From contig CAVZZV010000006.1 of the NCBI GenBank assembly GCA_963779845.1, positions 434,001-498,000 of the forward strand: a stretch of 64,000 nt of DNA. Reading direction: 5' to 3'. Positions 8,158 to 17,183 of this stretch are shown piece after piece (within the stretch, counting starts at the first letter, position 1; every line of letters starts with the position of its first letter). Source of the DNA: CAVZZV01 sp963779845. GTDB lineage: Bacteria > Bacteroidota > Bacteroidia > Bacteroidales > GCA-2748055. Position numbers and translations under genes: made by a program. The notes below the pieces were generated by a model, which was not told where the DNA came from, did not search any database, and saw nothing but the letters and a program-made list of their open reading frames with translations.

Positions 8158-9987
8158 ATGAAGATCACGTTAAGAAGCCATACAAGCACCCAGGGACGGC
8201 GGATGGCCGGTGCCAGAAGCCTTTGGAGGGCAAATGGGATGAAGGAGGAGCAGATCGGGAAACCGGTTATTGCCATTGCCAATTCCTTCACCCAGTTTGT
8301 TCCCGGTCATGCGCATTTACATTCCATCGGACAGGAAGTGAAAGAACTTTTTGACGCCATGGGATTTTTTGCCGCTGAATTCAATACCATCGCGGTGGAT
8401 GATGGGATTGCTATGGGGCATGATGGCATGCTTTATTCTCTTCCCTCACGCGATCTGATTGCCGACAGCATTGAATATATGGTGAACGCCCATAAAGCAG
8501 ATGCCCTTTTTTGCATCAGCAACTGCGATAAGATCACCCCCGGGATGTTAATGGCTGCTATGCGATTAAATATTCCCACCATCTTTGTATCAGGAGGGCC
8601 GATGGAAGCCGGGGAACTCGACGGAGAATCCTACGACCTGATCGATTCGATGGTAATGGCGGCAGATGAAAATGTTAGTGAAAAAAAGTTGTCCCTCATC
8701 GAAAAAATTGCCTGCCCCACCTGTGGATCCTGTTCCGGAATGTTCACTGCCAACTCCATGAATTGCCTGAATGAAGCAATCGGCCTGGCACTCCCGGGCA
8801 ATGGAACCGTTGTGGCCACCCATGAGAACAGGAGAAAACTTTTCGCAAAAGCTGCGGAGGCCCTGGCAAACAGTATACAAAAATATTATTATGAAGGGGA
8901 CAGCTCAATCCTTCCCCGTTCCATTGCAGGGAAGGCAGCTTTTGAGAATGCGATGCGACTGGATATTACGATGGGGGGATCCACCAATACCGTCCTACAT
9001 ATCCTGGCCATAGCCCATGAGGCCCAGGTCGATTTTACCCTCAGCGATATCGACCGTCTTTCCCGGTCTACTCCGGTATTGTGCAAAGTGGCACCCAGTT
9101 CAAAATATCACGTTCAGGATGTAAACCGGGCGGGGGGAATTATTGGTATCATGTCGGAACTTGACCGCCTTGGTCTGCTGGATACCTCTGTTTTCCGTGC
9201 TGATGGTTTAACGGTGGCAGAGGCTATTGACCAATATGATCTTCTTTCCCCAAATTGTACAGAGGAAGCAAGGGACATCTATTCCTCAGCCCCCGGGGGC
9301 GGGAGAAATCTTACTTTGGGTTCCCAAAAAGCCAAATTCAAAAATCCGGATACCGACCGGAACCAGGGTTGCATCCGTGATAAAGCACATGCTTATACCG
9401 AAGATGGCGGGCTTGCGGTGTTGTATGGAAACATTGCCCTGAATGGCTGTATCGTTAAAACAGCTGGAGTAAGCAAAGCGATTTGGGAATTCACCGGGCC
9501 GGCCAAGGTTTTTTCTTCACAGGATGATGCCTGCGAGGCTATATTAGCCAACGATGTAAAAGCAGGCGACGTGGTTATAATAAGATATGAAGGTCCCCGT
9601 GGCGGCCCTGGAATGCAGGAGATGCTCTATCCGACTTCCTATATAAAATCGAAACACCTGGGCGAAAAATGTGCGCTGGTGACCGATGGAAGGTTTTCCG
9701 GGGGCACCTCAGGTTTGTCCATTGGCCATGTTTCTCCCGAAGCTGCAGAGGGTGGGGCCATCGGCCTGGTACAAAACGGCGATATAATTGAAATCAGCAT
9801 TCCGGAGAGAAAAATCAATCTTCTGATTTCCGAAAAAGATTTGGAGGAAAGAAGAGGCAAAGAAGAGGCAAAAGGCATAAATGCATGGAAACCAGAAAAA
9901 AGGGAACGGCACATTTCCCAAGCCCTCAAGGCTTACGCCAGTATGGTTACCTCAGCAGATAAAGGCGCAATAAGAAATATAGACTAA
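8158..9987 (+). CDS. ilvD: Dihydroxy-acid dehydratase
   Basis: IlvD dehydrates 2,3-dihydroxy acids to the 2-keto acid precursors of valine and isoleucine and needs an Fe-S cluster. The 609-residue length is full. Cluster-binding cysteines are visible at Cys123 (CISNCDKITPG) and Cys192 in CPTCGSCSGMF (186-196), and the C-terminal GRFSGGTSGLSIGHVSPEA segment is conserved. It is the first structural gene of ilvDBNC, 107 bases after the leader peptide stop, and should be controlled by the attenuator. Start ATG at 8158 follows directly after an A/T-rich stretch. Confidence 0.97.
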   Translation: MKITLRSHTSTQGRRMAGARSLWRANGMKEEQIGKPVIAIANSFTQFVPGHAHLHSIGQEVKELFDAMGFFAAEFNTIAVDDGIAMGHDGMLYSLPSRDLIADSIEYMVNAHKADALFCISNCDKITPGMLMAAMRLNIPTIFVSGGPMEAGELDGESYDLIDSMVMAADENVSEKKLSLIEKIACPTCGSCSGMFTANSMNCLNEAIGLALPGNGTVVATHENRRKLFAKAAEALANSIQKYYYEGDSSILPRSIAGKAAFENAMRLDITMGGSTNTVLHILAIAHEAQVDFTLSDIDRLSRSTPVLCKVAPSSKYHVQDVNRAGGIIGIMSELDRLGLLDTSVFRADGLTVAEAIDQYDLLSPNCTEEARDIYSSAPGGGRNLTLGSQKAKFKNPDTDRNQGCIRDKAHAYTEDGGLAVLYGNIALNGCIVKTAGVSKAIWEFTGPAKVFSSQDDACEAILANDVKAGDVVIIRYEGPRGGPGMQEMLYPTSYIKSKHLGEKCALVTDGRFSGGTSGLSIGHVSPEAAEGGAIGLVQNGDIIEISIPERKINLLISEKDLEERRGKEEAKGINAWKPEKRERHISQALKAYASMVTSADKGAIRNID

Positions 9988-10011
9988 TTATTAATTTTAA
10001 AATTCAGGGTT

Positions 10012-11748
10012 ATGGATATTCAAACGAAATCCCAGGTAAAAGAAACGAAATCAACCACCGTCAAAATATCGGGTGCCGAAGCTATCGCCAGGTGCCTTAT
10101 TGAGGAGGGGGTCGATTTGCTATTTGGTTATATAGGAGGCGCTATCATGCCTTTATATGATGTCTTGCATGACCATCAGGACCAATTAAAGCATATTATG
10201 GTAAGGCATGAGCAAGGGGCCATCCATGCTGCACAGGGGTATGCCCGGATATCCAAAAAACCGGGAATATGTCTGGCCACTTCAGGACCGGGTGCCACCA
10301 ATCTGGTTACAGGCCTGGCCGATGCTATGTTGGATTCGACCCCACTGGTTTGCATAACCGGACAGGTAGTTTCTCCCCTTCTGGGCACAGATGCCTTTCA
10401 GGAAACCGACATCGTAAGTATCTCCATGCCGGTTACCAAATGGAACTTTCAGGTCACCAGGCCGGATGAAATTCCCGAAGCTCTCGCCAAAGCTTTCTTT
10501 ATAGCCCGATCGGGGCGGCCGGGGCCCGTTCTTCTCGATATTACCAAAGATGCACAATTCGGGCAACTGGATTTTTCCTACGAAAAAATTACCCGGATCA
10601 GAAGTTTTACGCCCTATCCTATGTTGCAACAGGAGCAAGTGGTTAAGGCCAGCGAACTGATCAATGCGGCTAAAAAGCCTTTTATCCTGGTGGGACAGGG
10701 GGTATTGCTTTCCGGAGCCCAGGAGGAATTGAAATCTTTTGTTGAAAAAACAGGTATTCCGGTTGCCAGCACCCTGCTCGGTCTTTCCGCTTTTCCCTCT
10801 AACCATCCGCTCTTCACCGGAATGCTTGGAATGCACGGCAACTATGCCCCAAACATCAACACCAATAAATGCGATTTACTGATAGCCATTGGGATGCGCT
10901 TCGACGACCGGGTCACAGGGAATCTTAATACCTATGCCAAACAGGCGAAAGTAATCCACCTGGAGATTGATAAATCAGAGGTTAATAAAAATGTTCCGGC
11001 CGATGTTGCCGTTGTTGCCGACGTGAAACAATCCCTGGAAGCCTTACTTCCACTTGTCCATTCGAACAATCATTCCACGTGGCTCGAAAGCTTTAACGAT
11101 CTGCAAAAATACGAATTCGAAAAAGTGATCGAAAGGGATTGTTATCCCGGGACAGGGGGTATCCATATGGGTGAAGTAATCCATACCATCTCTAAACTTA
11201 CGAAAGGAAATGCTATTTTGGTTTCTGATGTAGGACAACACCAGATGGCTTGCGCACGGTATTACCAGTTCAACAGCACCAATACCCAGATCACTTCCGG
11301 CGGTCTCGGCACCATGGGCTTTGGCCTTCCTGCCTCCATGGGAGCAAGTCTGGCAGCCAGAGCTGACCAGGATGTCATAGCCGTGATTGGCGATGGCGGG
11401 TTTCAAATGACTATTCAGGAACTGGGAACACTCTTCCAGTTTAAATTGCCGGTTAAGATCGTACTCCTTAACAATAATTTCCTCGGAATGGTCCGCCAAT
11501 GGCAGGATATGTTCTTCGATAAAAGATATTCCTATACTGAATTGACAAACCCGGATTTTCTCATGGTAGCAAAAGGTTTTGGGATCGAAGGAAAAACCGT
11601 AGACCAACGTGCTGACCTGGAACAGGCACTCCAGGATATGCTTGATTTTGACGGCCCCTTCCTTCTTGAAGTTAAAGTACAAAAAGAAACCAACATCTTT
11701 CCCATGGTACCCGCCGGCGGAACTGTATCTGAAATGATTCTTGAATAA
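10012..11748 (+). CDS. ilvB: Acetolactate synthase large subunit
   Basis: The thiamine-diphosphate enzyme that condenses pyruvate with pyruvate or 2-ketobutyrate. The catalytic Glu is at residue 67 in RHEQGAIHAAQGYAR; the ThDP/Mg motif runs from GDGG (460-463) to LLNNNFLGMVRQWQ. The 578-residue length is normal for the catalytic subunit. The first 20 residues are a poorly conserved extension. It starts 24 bases after ilvD and is followed after 16 bases by its regulatory subunit. Confidence 0.97.
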   Translation: MDIQTKSQVKETKSTTVKISGAEAIARCLIEEGVDLLFGYIGGAIMPLYDVLHDHQDQLKHIMVRHEQGAIHAAQGYARISKKPGICLATSGPGATNLVTGLADAMLDSTPLVCITGQVVSPLLGTDAFQETDIVSISMPVTKWNFQVTRPDEIPEALAKAFFIARSGRPGPVLLDITKDAQFGQLDFSYEKITRIRSFTPYPMLQQEQVVKASELINAAKKPFILVGQGVLLSGAQEELKSFVEKTGIPVASTLLGLSAFPSNHPLFTGMLGMHGNYAPNINTNKCDLLIAIGMRFDDRVTGNLNTYAKQAKVIHLEIDKSEVNKNVPADVAVVADVKQSLEALLPLVHSNNHSTWLESFNDLQKYEFEKVIERDCYPGTGGIHMGEVIHTISKLTKGNAILVSDVGQHQMACARYYQFNSTNTQITSGGLGTMGFGLPASMGASLAARADQDVIAVIGDGGFQMTIQELGTLFQFKLPVKIVLLNNNFLGMVRQWQDMFFDKRYSYTELTNPDFLMVAKGFGIEGKTVDQRADLEQALQDMLDFDGPFLLEVKVQKETNIFPMVPAGGTVSEMILE

Positions 11749-11764
11749 ATTAATAAAACCAACA

Positions 11765-12325
11765 ATGGAAAAAGAATTCACATTATCTATATTTACCGAG
11801 AATAAGATCGGTCTGCTGCACAGGCTAACGATCATATTCACACGGAGAAAAATCAACCTTGATAGTTTTACCGCCTCAGAATCGGAGGTTAAAGGAGTAT
11901 ATCGCTTTACGATTGTGGTTCATACAACGCTCGATCAGGTAAAAAAAGTGGTTATGCAGATTGAGAAACAAATCGGGGTCCTAAAGGCTTTTTATTTTGA
12001 AGAACAAGAGATTGTTCATCAGGAAATTGCATTGTATAAAGTACCCACCAAATCCCTTGCCCACGGAAATGATGTAGAAACCCTGATCCGAAAGCATAAT
12101 GCCCATATCCTTGCCGTGGAACCGGAATATGTCATCATTGAAAAGGCAGGACATAAAAATGAAACCCAGGAGCTTTTCAACCAATTATTGCCTTTTGGCG
12201 TTTTGCAGTTTGCCCGTTCCGGGAGGGTCGCCGTAACCAAGCAGCTTAAGGAAATGACAAGCTACCTGATAGATCTGGAAGAAGCAAATAAATATTCAGA
12301 AAAATTGTTGTCAATTAACCAATAA
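11765..12325 (+). CDS. ilvN: Acetolactate synthase small (regulatory) subunit
   Basis: A 186-residue regulatory subunit with an N-terminal ACT domain: FTLSIFTENKIGLLHRLTII (4-23) and the turn RKINLDSFTASESE are the valine-binding face. The C-terminal half, ending in FARSGRVAVTKQLKE, is the extended form that binds the large subunit. The frame can be extended to a TTG at 11741, but ATG 11765 gives the standard N-terminus. It lies between ilvB (16-bp gap) and ilvC (11-bp gap). Confidence 0.94.
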   Translation: MEKEFTLSIFTENKIGLLHRLTIIFTRRKINLDSFTASESEVKGVYRFTIVVHTTLDQVKKVVMQIEKQIGVLKAFYFEEQEIVHQEIALYKVPTKSLAHGNDVETLIRKHNAHILAVEPEYVIIEKAGHKNETQELFNQLLPFGVLQFARSGRVAVTKQLKEMTSYLIDLEEANKYSEKLLSINQ

Positions 12326-12336
12326 ATATTAAGAAA

Positions 12337-13379
12337 ATGGCTAAAATCAATTTCGGCGGTACCGAAGAAAATGTAACAACCAGGGAAGAATTCCCTTTAT
12401 CAAAAGCCCGTGAAGTTTTAAAAGAAGAGGTGATCGCTATCATTGGATATGGTGTTCAGGGCCCGGGACAGTCTCTTAACCTTAAAGACAACGGATTCAA
12501 TGTCATCATTGGGCAGAGAAAAGACTCCGCTTCCTGGGACAAAGCGGTAAAAGATGGTTGGGTTGAAGGAAAAACCCTTTTTGAAATCGAAGAGGCCTGT
12601 GAGAAGGCCACCATCATACAGTATCTTCTTTCCGATGCCGGACAGATTGCTTTGTGGCCGACAATAAAAAAATACCTTACAAAAGGAAAAGCCCTTTACT
12701 TTTCCCATGGTTTTGGCATCACCTATAAAGAACAAACAAACATTATTCCCCCTAAAGATGTTGATGTCATCCTGATCGCCCCGAAGGGTTCAGGGACCTC
12801 CCTGCGGAGAATGTTCCTTGCCGGACAAGGGTTGAACTCCAGTTACGCTATTTTTCAGGATGCTACAGGCAGGGCTTATGAAAGAGTGGTTGCCCTTGGA
12901 ATCGGTGTGGGTTCCGGATATCTTTTCGAAACCGATTTTAAAAAAGAGGTTTACAGCGACCTTACCGGGGAAAGAGGGGTGCTGATGGGCGCGATAGCAG
13001 GAATAATGGAGGCACAGTACAACCTCCTCCGAAGTAAAGGACATTCCCCTCTGAAGCCTTTAACGAAACGGTTGAGGAACTTACCCAAAGCCTGATGCCA
13101 CTTGTAGCTGAGAACGGGATGGACTGGATGTATGCCAATTGCTCCACAACTGCTCAACGGGGTGCTCTGGACTGGAAAAACAGATTCAGGGATGCGGTGG
13201 CTCCTGTTTTCAAAGATCTTTACGAAAGTGTACGGAGCGGGAATGAAGCCAAAATAACCATTGAAGCGAACAGACAACCGGATTACCGGAAAAAACTTAC
13301 CGCAGAACTGGATGAAATCCATAATTCTGAAATGTGGCAAACCGGTGCACAGGTCCGCAAACTCAGGCCTAAAGCCTGA
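12337..13379 (+). CDS. ilvC: Ketol-acid reductoisomerase, with one frameshift
   Basis: IlvC performs the Mg-dependent isomerisation and NADPH reduction of acetolactate. GYGVQGPG (37-44) is the dinucleotide loop and GQRK (56-59) follows with NADPH-phosphate contacts. The first part reads to GHSP and then runs into a wrong-frame stop at 13095; the conserved continuation SEAFNETVEELTQSLMPLVAE and the C-terminal knot domain are in the next frame. Adding one C to the four-C run at 13046-13049 restores a 347-residue protein. With the rest of the ilv operon intact, a sequencing slip is likelier than true loss. Confidence 0.93.
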
Positions 13380-13417
13380 TCGTGTAATTACCAAAAAATC
13401 CGGTTTTCCGGATTATC

Positions 13418-13455
13418 AAAGCCAGGCTGTTATTCCCCCAATAAAGCCTGGCTTT
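13418..13455 (+). terminator. Terminator of the ilv operon
   Basis: AAAGCCAGGCT (13418-13428) is perfectly complementary to AGCCTGGCTTT (13445-13455), with a 16-base loop, 39 bases after the ilvC stop. The remainder of the gap to 13742 is A/T-rich, and I see no gene or motif in it. Confidence 0.75.
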
Positions 13456-13742
13456 CCTGTTCTCTCCCTTTGGATTTCATTGTCTGGCGAAAGGAGATGG
13501 TTGTGACTATTGTCCCTAATTTACAGAACTTGCGGTTTATGAAAAATCGTCATGATATATTTCCCGGTTTGGTTAAAGGAATATAGCGGTACCAAATTGT
13601 ATAAAAAAATGATCATTTCCTGTATTTTATTAGTAGTTGAAGTCGTTTATTTTTACTATTAATAGTTTTTCCTCATTAGCTAACATTGAACCGGAGAATT
13701 GTAATTCATTCATAAAGGATCGTTACAGATTTTTTTAGTCAC

Positions 13743-16229
13743 ATGATGAAACGACGACAATTTATAAATAAAGGTGCAGTAGCAGGACTTGCAAGTTTTG
13801 TGGCTCCATCGGCAATTCTTCATTCCAATAGTGGAAACAGTGAATACCCTACTCTTGACGATCTGCAGGAGTTTATTCCTTTCACGGCCGATGACCCCTT
13901 GGGCATATGCATAGATGATCTGGCCACCTTAAACAGGATGAAGGATCAAAAGCTCATGCATAAAGGGTTTATCGATATAACCAGTGCACCTTTCAATGCG
14001 GATCCTCAAGGGAAACATGACTCTACCAAAGCAATTGCGGACGCAGTGTTTTTTGGACGTCACCATAAGATGGCAGTTTTTTTTCCAGAAGGGGATTATC
14101 TGGTTAGTAATACCATACCCTGTATGGCGGGATGGACAGATGAGCGGTCCCCCAACAACAAGTACCTGCCATGGATGGAAACCTGGCCCTGTATCCTGAT
14201 TGGTGACCGAAAAGGGAAGCGGAAACCCCGAATCATTCTTGGAAAGAATTCGGAGGGCTTCGATGATCCCATGAATCCTAAACCAGTTCTGCACTTTGAT
14301 GCGCGCAGTATCATTCGTAAAAATACCACCGATCCCCTCCCTGCAAATGAAGGGTCAACCAATTACCAGCAGCTATTATATGGAATTAATATAATCATTA
14401 GAGAAGGTAATCCCGGTGCTGCAGCAGCCACCTTCAATGCTGCTGAAGGCTCAACAATCCAGGATTGCACCTTCGATGTGGGGTATGGCTTCACCGGACT
14501 TTTCGGCGGACCAGGTAGTGGAGGAGCAATCTTCAATGTTAAGGTCATCGGAGGAAATATCGGTATGCACCTCTATTCTTCCAGGCCCACCTGCACACTT
14601 ACCGGATGCTCTTTTACCGGCCAGCGTGAAGCCGGGATCGAATATGCTCAACGGGGACCGCTAGTCCTGGTGGGTTGTGAGTTCCTCCTGGATCCTGGAG
14701 TACCGGCTCTAATCAGCTTTGCCATTGCCAGAGATGAAAGAAGTCATGGATTAAAAGCCGGTGCCATTACAGCAGGCGATACCCGCGGGCTGATCTCGAA
14801 TGCCAATGGAAGCGCAAACCTTATTGACTGTCGGATTGAATATAGGGAACCGGCAAAGAATACAGTGGCCATCGAAGCTCATTCAGGAATTTATATTTGC
14901 AATACCTGGATTCGTAATGCCGGTATCCTTTTATCTTCTGCTATGGAAGATGTCCCTGCACCCAACCTTGATGGTTGGACACGGCTGGTGGAGATGGCCG
15001 CGACATATGATGGATATACAGAACCTATGGTTACCCCTATATATATCGATGGGGTAAAACAATACGGGCTCTTTAAGAACCTGCAGGAAAAAAGCGAAGT
15101 GCCGGACGACCTTCACTCCCGGCATATATGGAATGAAGAGACTTTCCCTTATTGGAACGCCGGTTATCTCAGCGTGAAGGATGCTCCCTACAACGCAAAA
15201 GGAGATGGCATAACTGATGACACGGCAGCACTGCAAAAAGCCATTGATGAGAACGAGGTAGTTTTCCTGCCTAAAGGAGCCTACCGGATTACCAAAACTC
15301 TTCGGTTAAGACCAGGAACAAAACTTTTCGGAATATGCGCATCCTACTGCATGATCGTTCCGGCAGCAGTTGAGGGTGGAGATTTCACCACCCCTGAAGA
15401 CCCAAAACCTGTTATCCAGACAGCAGAAACAGAGCAACCGGGGACTATTTTAGCATTTTTTAGTGTGTTTGTCCCCCATGAAAAAGGCAAAGCCTGTTAC
15501 TGGCTTAACCTTGCAAGTGCCGATTCAATCGTACGCTGTGTATTCCCGATTTCAGGATCTGCCATTTCCGATCTCGACCCTTTTCATAAAAATATTTATC
15601 CGTGGTCCAACTGGAAATGGGAGGATATGGAGTCATTCGCCCTGTATACAGGTTACCTAAAAATATTCTGGGATCTGGATGACTGGGAACCGTTCTCTGA
15701 CAGCCATGAGGGGGGGAGGCCTAACTGGCCCATGGTAAGGATTCAGGGGAAAGGTTCAGGACGATGGTTCCTGTTTGTCGACCATGATCTGCTACCCCAG
15801 GGGTATAGCTACCGCCGGATGCTGGTGGAAAATACGAATGGGCCTTTCTCTGTATATCACGCTCAGGTACAGTATGGACATGGTGCATCAGAAATAGAGA
15901 TATCACATGCTGAGAATGTTGCAATATATGGGATTAAAAACGAACGACCTGTTGTGGCTCTATGGATCCGTAATTCACGGCATATTCTCCTGGCCGGTAT
16001 AGGTGGACCGGTTATCCTCAACCAAAACAGAGGAAAAGTAGCGGTGGATCAATCGACCGATATTGTACTTTCAGGTCTTACTCCGGACTTTCCGGCCAAC
16101 TCCGGGAAAAGACCCAGCATGAAAAGCCCATTTGTGGTGATCAGGTCAAAAGATGGTTCCTCACTAATGACTGAGCCCTTTGAAAGGCCAATACTATTTA
16201 AAATTACCGGTTCGGGAATGAAATTATGA
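13743..16229 (+). CDS. Secreted two-domain beta-helix protein, pectate-lyase-3/GH28-GH55-like
   Basis: An 828-residue exported protein. The N-terminus KRRQFINKG followed by a hydrophobic stretch resembles a Tat signal. Two modules begin with the same signature of a pectate-lyase-3 type right-handed beta-helix: FIDITSAPFNADPQGKHDST with FFPEGDYLVS (about 76-122), and GYLSVKDAPYNAKGDGITDD with FLPKGAYRITKTL (about 474-520). Two tandem helices of this kind occur in GH55-like glucanases, but I cannot place the catalytic residues, so the activity is open. It stands alone, with no Sus genes beside it, 363 bp after ilvC. Confidence 0.7.
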   Translation: MMKRRQFINKGAVAGLASFVAPSAILHSNSGNSEYPTLDDLQEFIPFTADDPLGICIDDLATLNRMKDQKLMHKGFIDITSAPFNADPQGKHDSTKAIADAVFFGRHHKMAVFFPEGDYLVSNTIPCMAGWTDERSPNNKYLPWMETWPCILIGDRKGKRKPRIILGKNSEGFDDPMNPKPVLHFDARSIIRKNTTDPLPANEGSTNYQQLLYGINIIIREGNPGAAAATFNAAEGSTIQDCTFDVGYGFTGLFGGPGSGGAIFNVKVIGGNIGMHLYSSRPTCTLTGCSFTGQREAGIEYAQRGPLVLVGCEFLLDPGVPALISFAIARDERSHGLKAGAITAGDTRGLISNANGSANLIDCRIEYREPAKNTVAIEAHSGIYICNTWIRNAGILLSSAMEDVPAPNLDGWTRLVEMAATYDGYTEPMVTPIYIDGVKQYGLFKNLQEKSEVPDDLHSRHIWNEETFPYWNAGYLSVKDAPYNAKGDGITDDTAALQKAIDENEVVFLPKGAYRITKTLRLRPGTKLFGICASYCMIVPAAVEGGDFTTPEDPKPVIQTAETEQPGTILAFFSVFVPHEKGKACYWLNLASADSIVRCVFPISGSAISDLDPFHKNIYPWSNWKWEDMESFALYTGYLKIFWDLDDWEPFSDSHEGGRPNWPMVRIQGKGSGRWFLFVDHDLLPQGYSYRRMLVENTNGPFSVYHAQVQYGHGASEIEISHAENVAIYGIKNERPVVALWIRNSRHILLAGIGGPVILNQNRGKVAVDQSTDIVLSGLTPDFPANSGKRPSMKSPFVVIRSKDGSSLMTEPFERPILFKITGSGMKL

Positions 16230-16367
16230 TTTCTCACTTCCAGTCTTCACTTTAAAGTTGACCGAATCAAGGAAAACAAGTTACGCGTTCAAATCTCCCA
16301 AACCCACCTTCAGTCATCCTGGTAACGCTCCGGGCATGAATTCTTTTTTTCTGCGTCCCCCCTGCTG

Positions 16368-16375
16368 TACTTTTG
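16368..16375 (+). promoter_or_regulatory. Promoter -7 element TACTTTTG
   Basis: An exact TAnnTTTG lies 38 bases upstream of the ATG at 16414. A T-rich block at 16342-16350 could serve as the upstream element, but no clean TTTG is present at the right distance. Confidence 0.5.
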
Positions 16376-16413
16376 TTTCAGGAATATTTAAATACTCATT
16401 TAAAATTAAAATC

Positions 16414-17001
16414 ATGAGAACAAAAGTTTTTTTAGGCTTCGCTTTGATCTTTCTCGTCTCACTCACCACAAACGCACAGGAGAGTCCAAACCGATTTGGA
16501 ATTGAACTTAGTGCAGGGGCTTCTATGGCAACCAATAAACTGGATGAATCAACCCTTAATCCTGGGTTTGGATTTGAGGGTATTTTTCATTACCGCATTT
16601 TAGAACATACCGGTATTTATGCCGGATGGGGATGGAACCGCCTGGGAGCGGAAGAATCCTTTGCCGGGGAGGATGTATGTTTTGAAGAAACAGGATATGT
16701 AATGGGATTAGAATTCAAACATCCATTTGGTATTTCTCCGGTCCGGTATTATTTGCGGGCGGGGGCACTCTACAATCACATTGAAACAGAAAACAGCGAG
16801 GGGGATGTATTTAACAATACCGGTCATGGATTGGGATGGCAGTTGGCTGGGGGTATCGATGTACCTATGGGTAAAAACTGGAGTTTTACTCCGGGGGTAA
16901 AATTTAATTCATTGTCGCGTGAATCCCAATTTGAGGGTATTACCAAAAAGCTCAACCACAATACCATTTCCCTTCGGATAGGGTTTATGAAAAGCTTTTA
17001 G
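16414..17001 (+). CDS. Small outer-membrane beta-barrel protein
   Basis: A 195-residue protein with a signal peptide (about 1-22, ending TTNAQ) and then alternating polar/aromatic strands typical of an eight-stranded outer-membrane barrel, ending in FMKSF with the terminal Phe favoured by the barrel assembly machinery. The frame is open from 16258, but only the ATG at 16414 gives a signal peptide. No specific function is recognised. It has its own promoter element upstream and terminator hairpin downstream, so it is probably monocistronic. Confidence 0.75.
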   Translation: MRTKVFLGFALIFLVSLTTNAQESPNRFGIELSAGASMATNKLDESTLNPGFGFEGIFHYRILEHTGIYAGWGWNRLGAEESFAGEDVCFEETGYVMGLEFKHPFGISPVRYYLRAGALYNHIETENSEGDVFNNTGHGLGWQLAGGIDVPMGKNWSFTPGVKFNSLSRESQFEGITKKLNHNTISLRIGFMKSF

Positions 17002-17018
17002 GATTATTGACCGATATA

Positions 17019-17043
17019 GGGAAGAGAATTCATCTCTCTTCCC
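17019..17043 (+). terminator. Terminator hairpin after the barrel protein
   Basis: GGGAAGAGA (17019-17027) pairs perfectly with TCTCTTCCC (17035-17043) around a seven-base loop, 18 bases after the stop. The following T tract is modest (GCTTATCATTTT). Confidence 0.65.
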
Positions 17044-17183
17044 GCTTATCATTTTGCGGAACTCATAAACCTCCTTTTTTGTGAAAACCCTACCCGGCTG
17101 GATGATTTACCTTCATTCTGAAATTCTTTTTTTTTGTGAAAACACTTGGCTATTTTTATTCCCTGGAAGTAAACTGACGATAA

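Noticed and set aside
11044..11856. 270-codon frame on the minus strand
   Set aside because: It is antisense to ilvB and ilvN, which are certain genes; no independent support.
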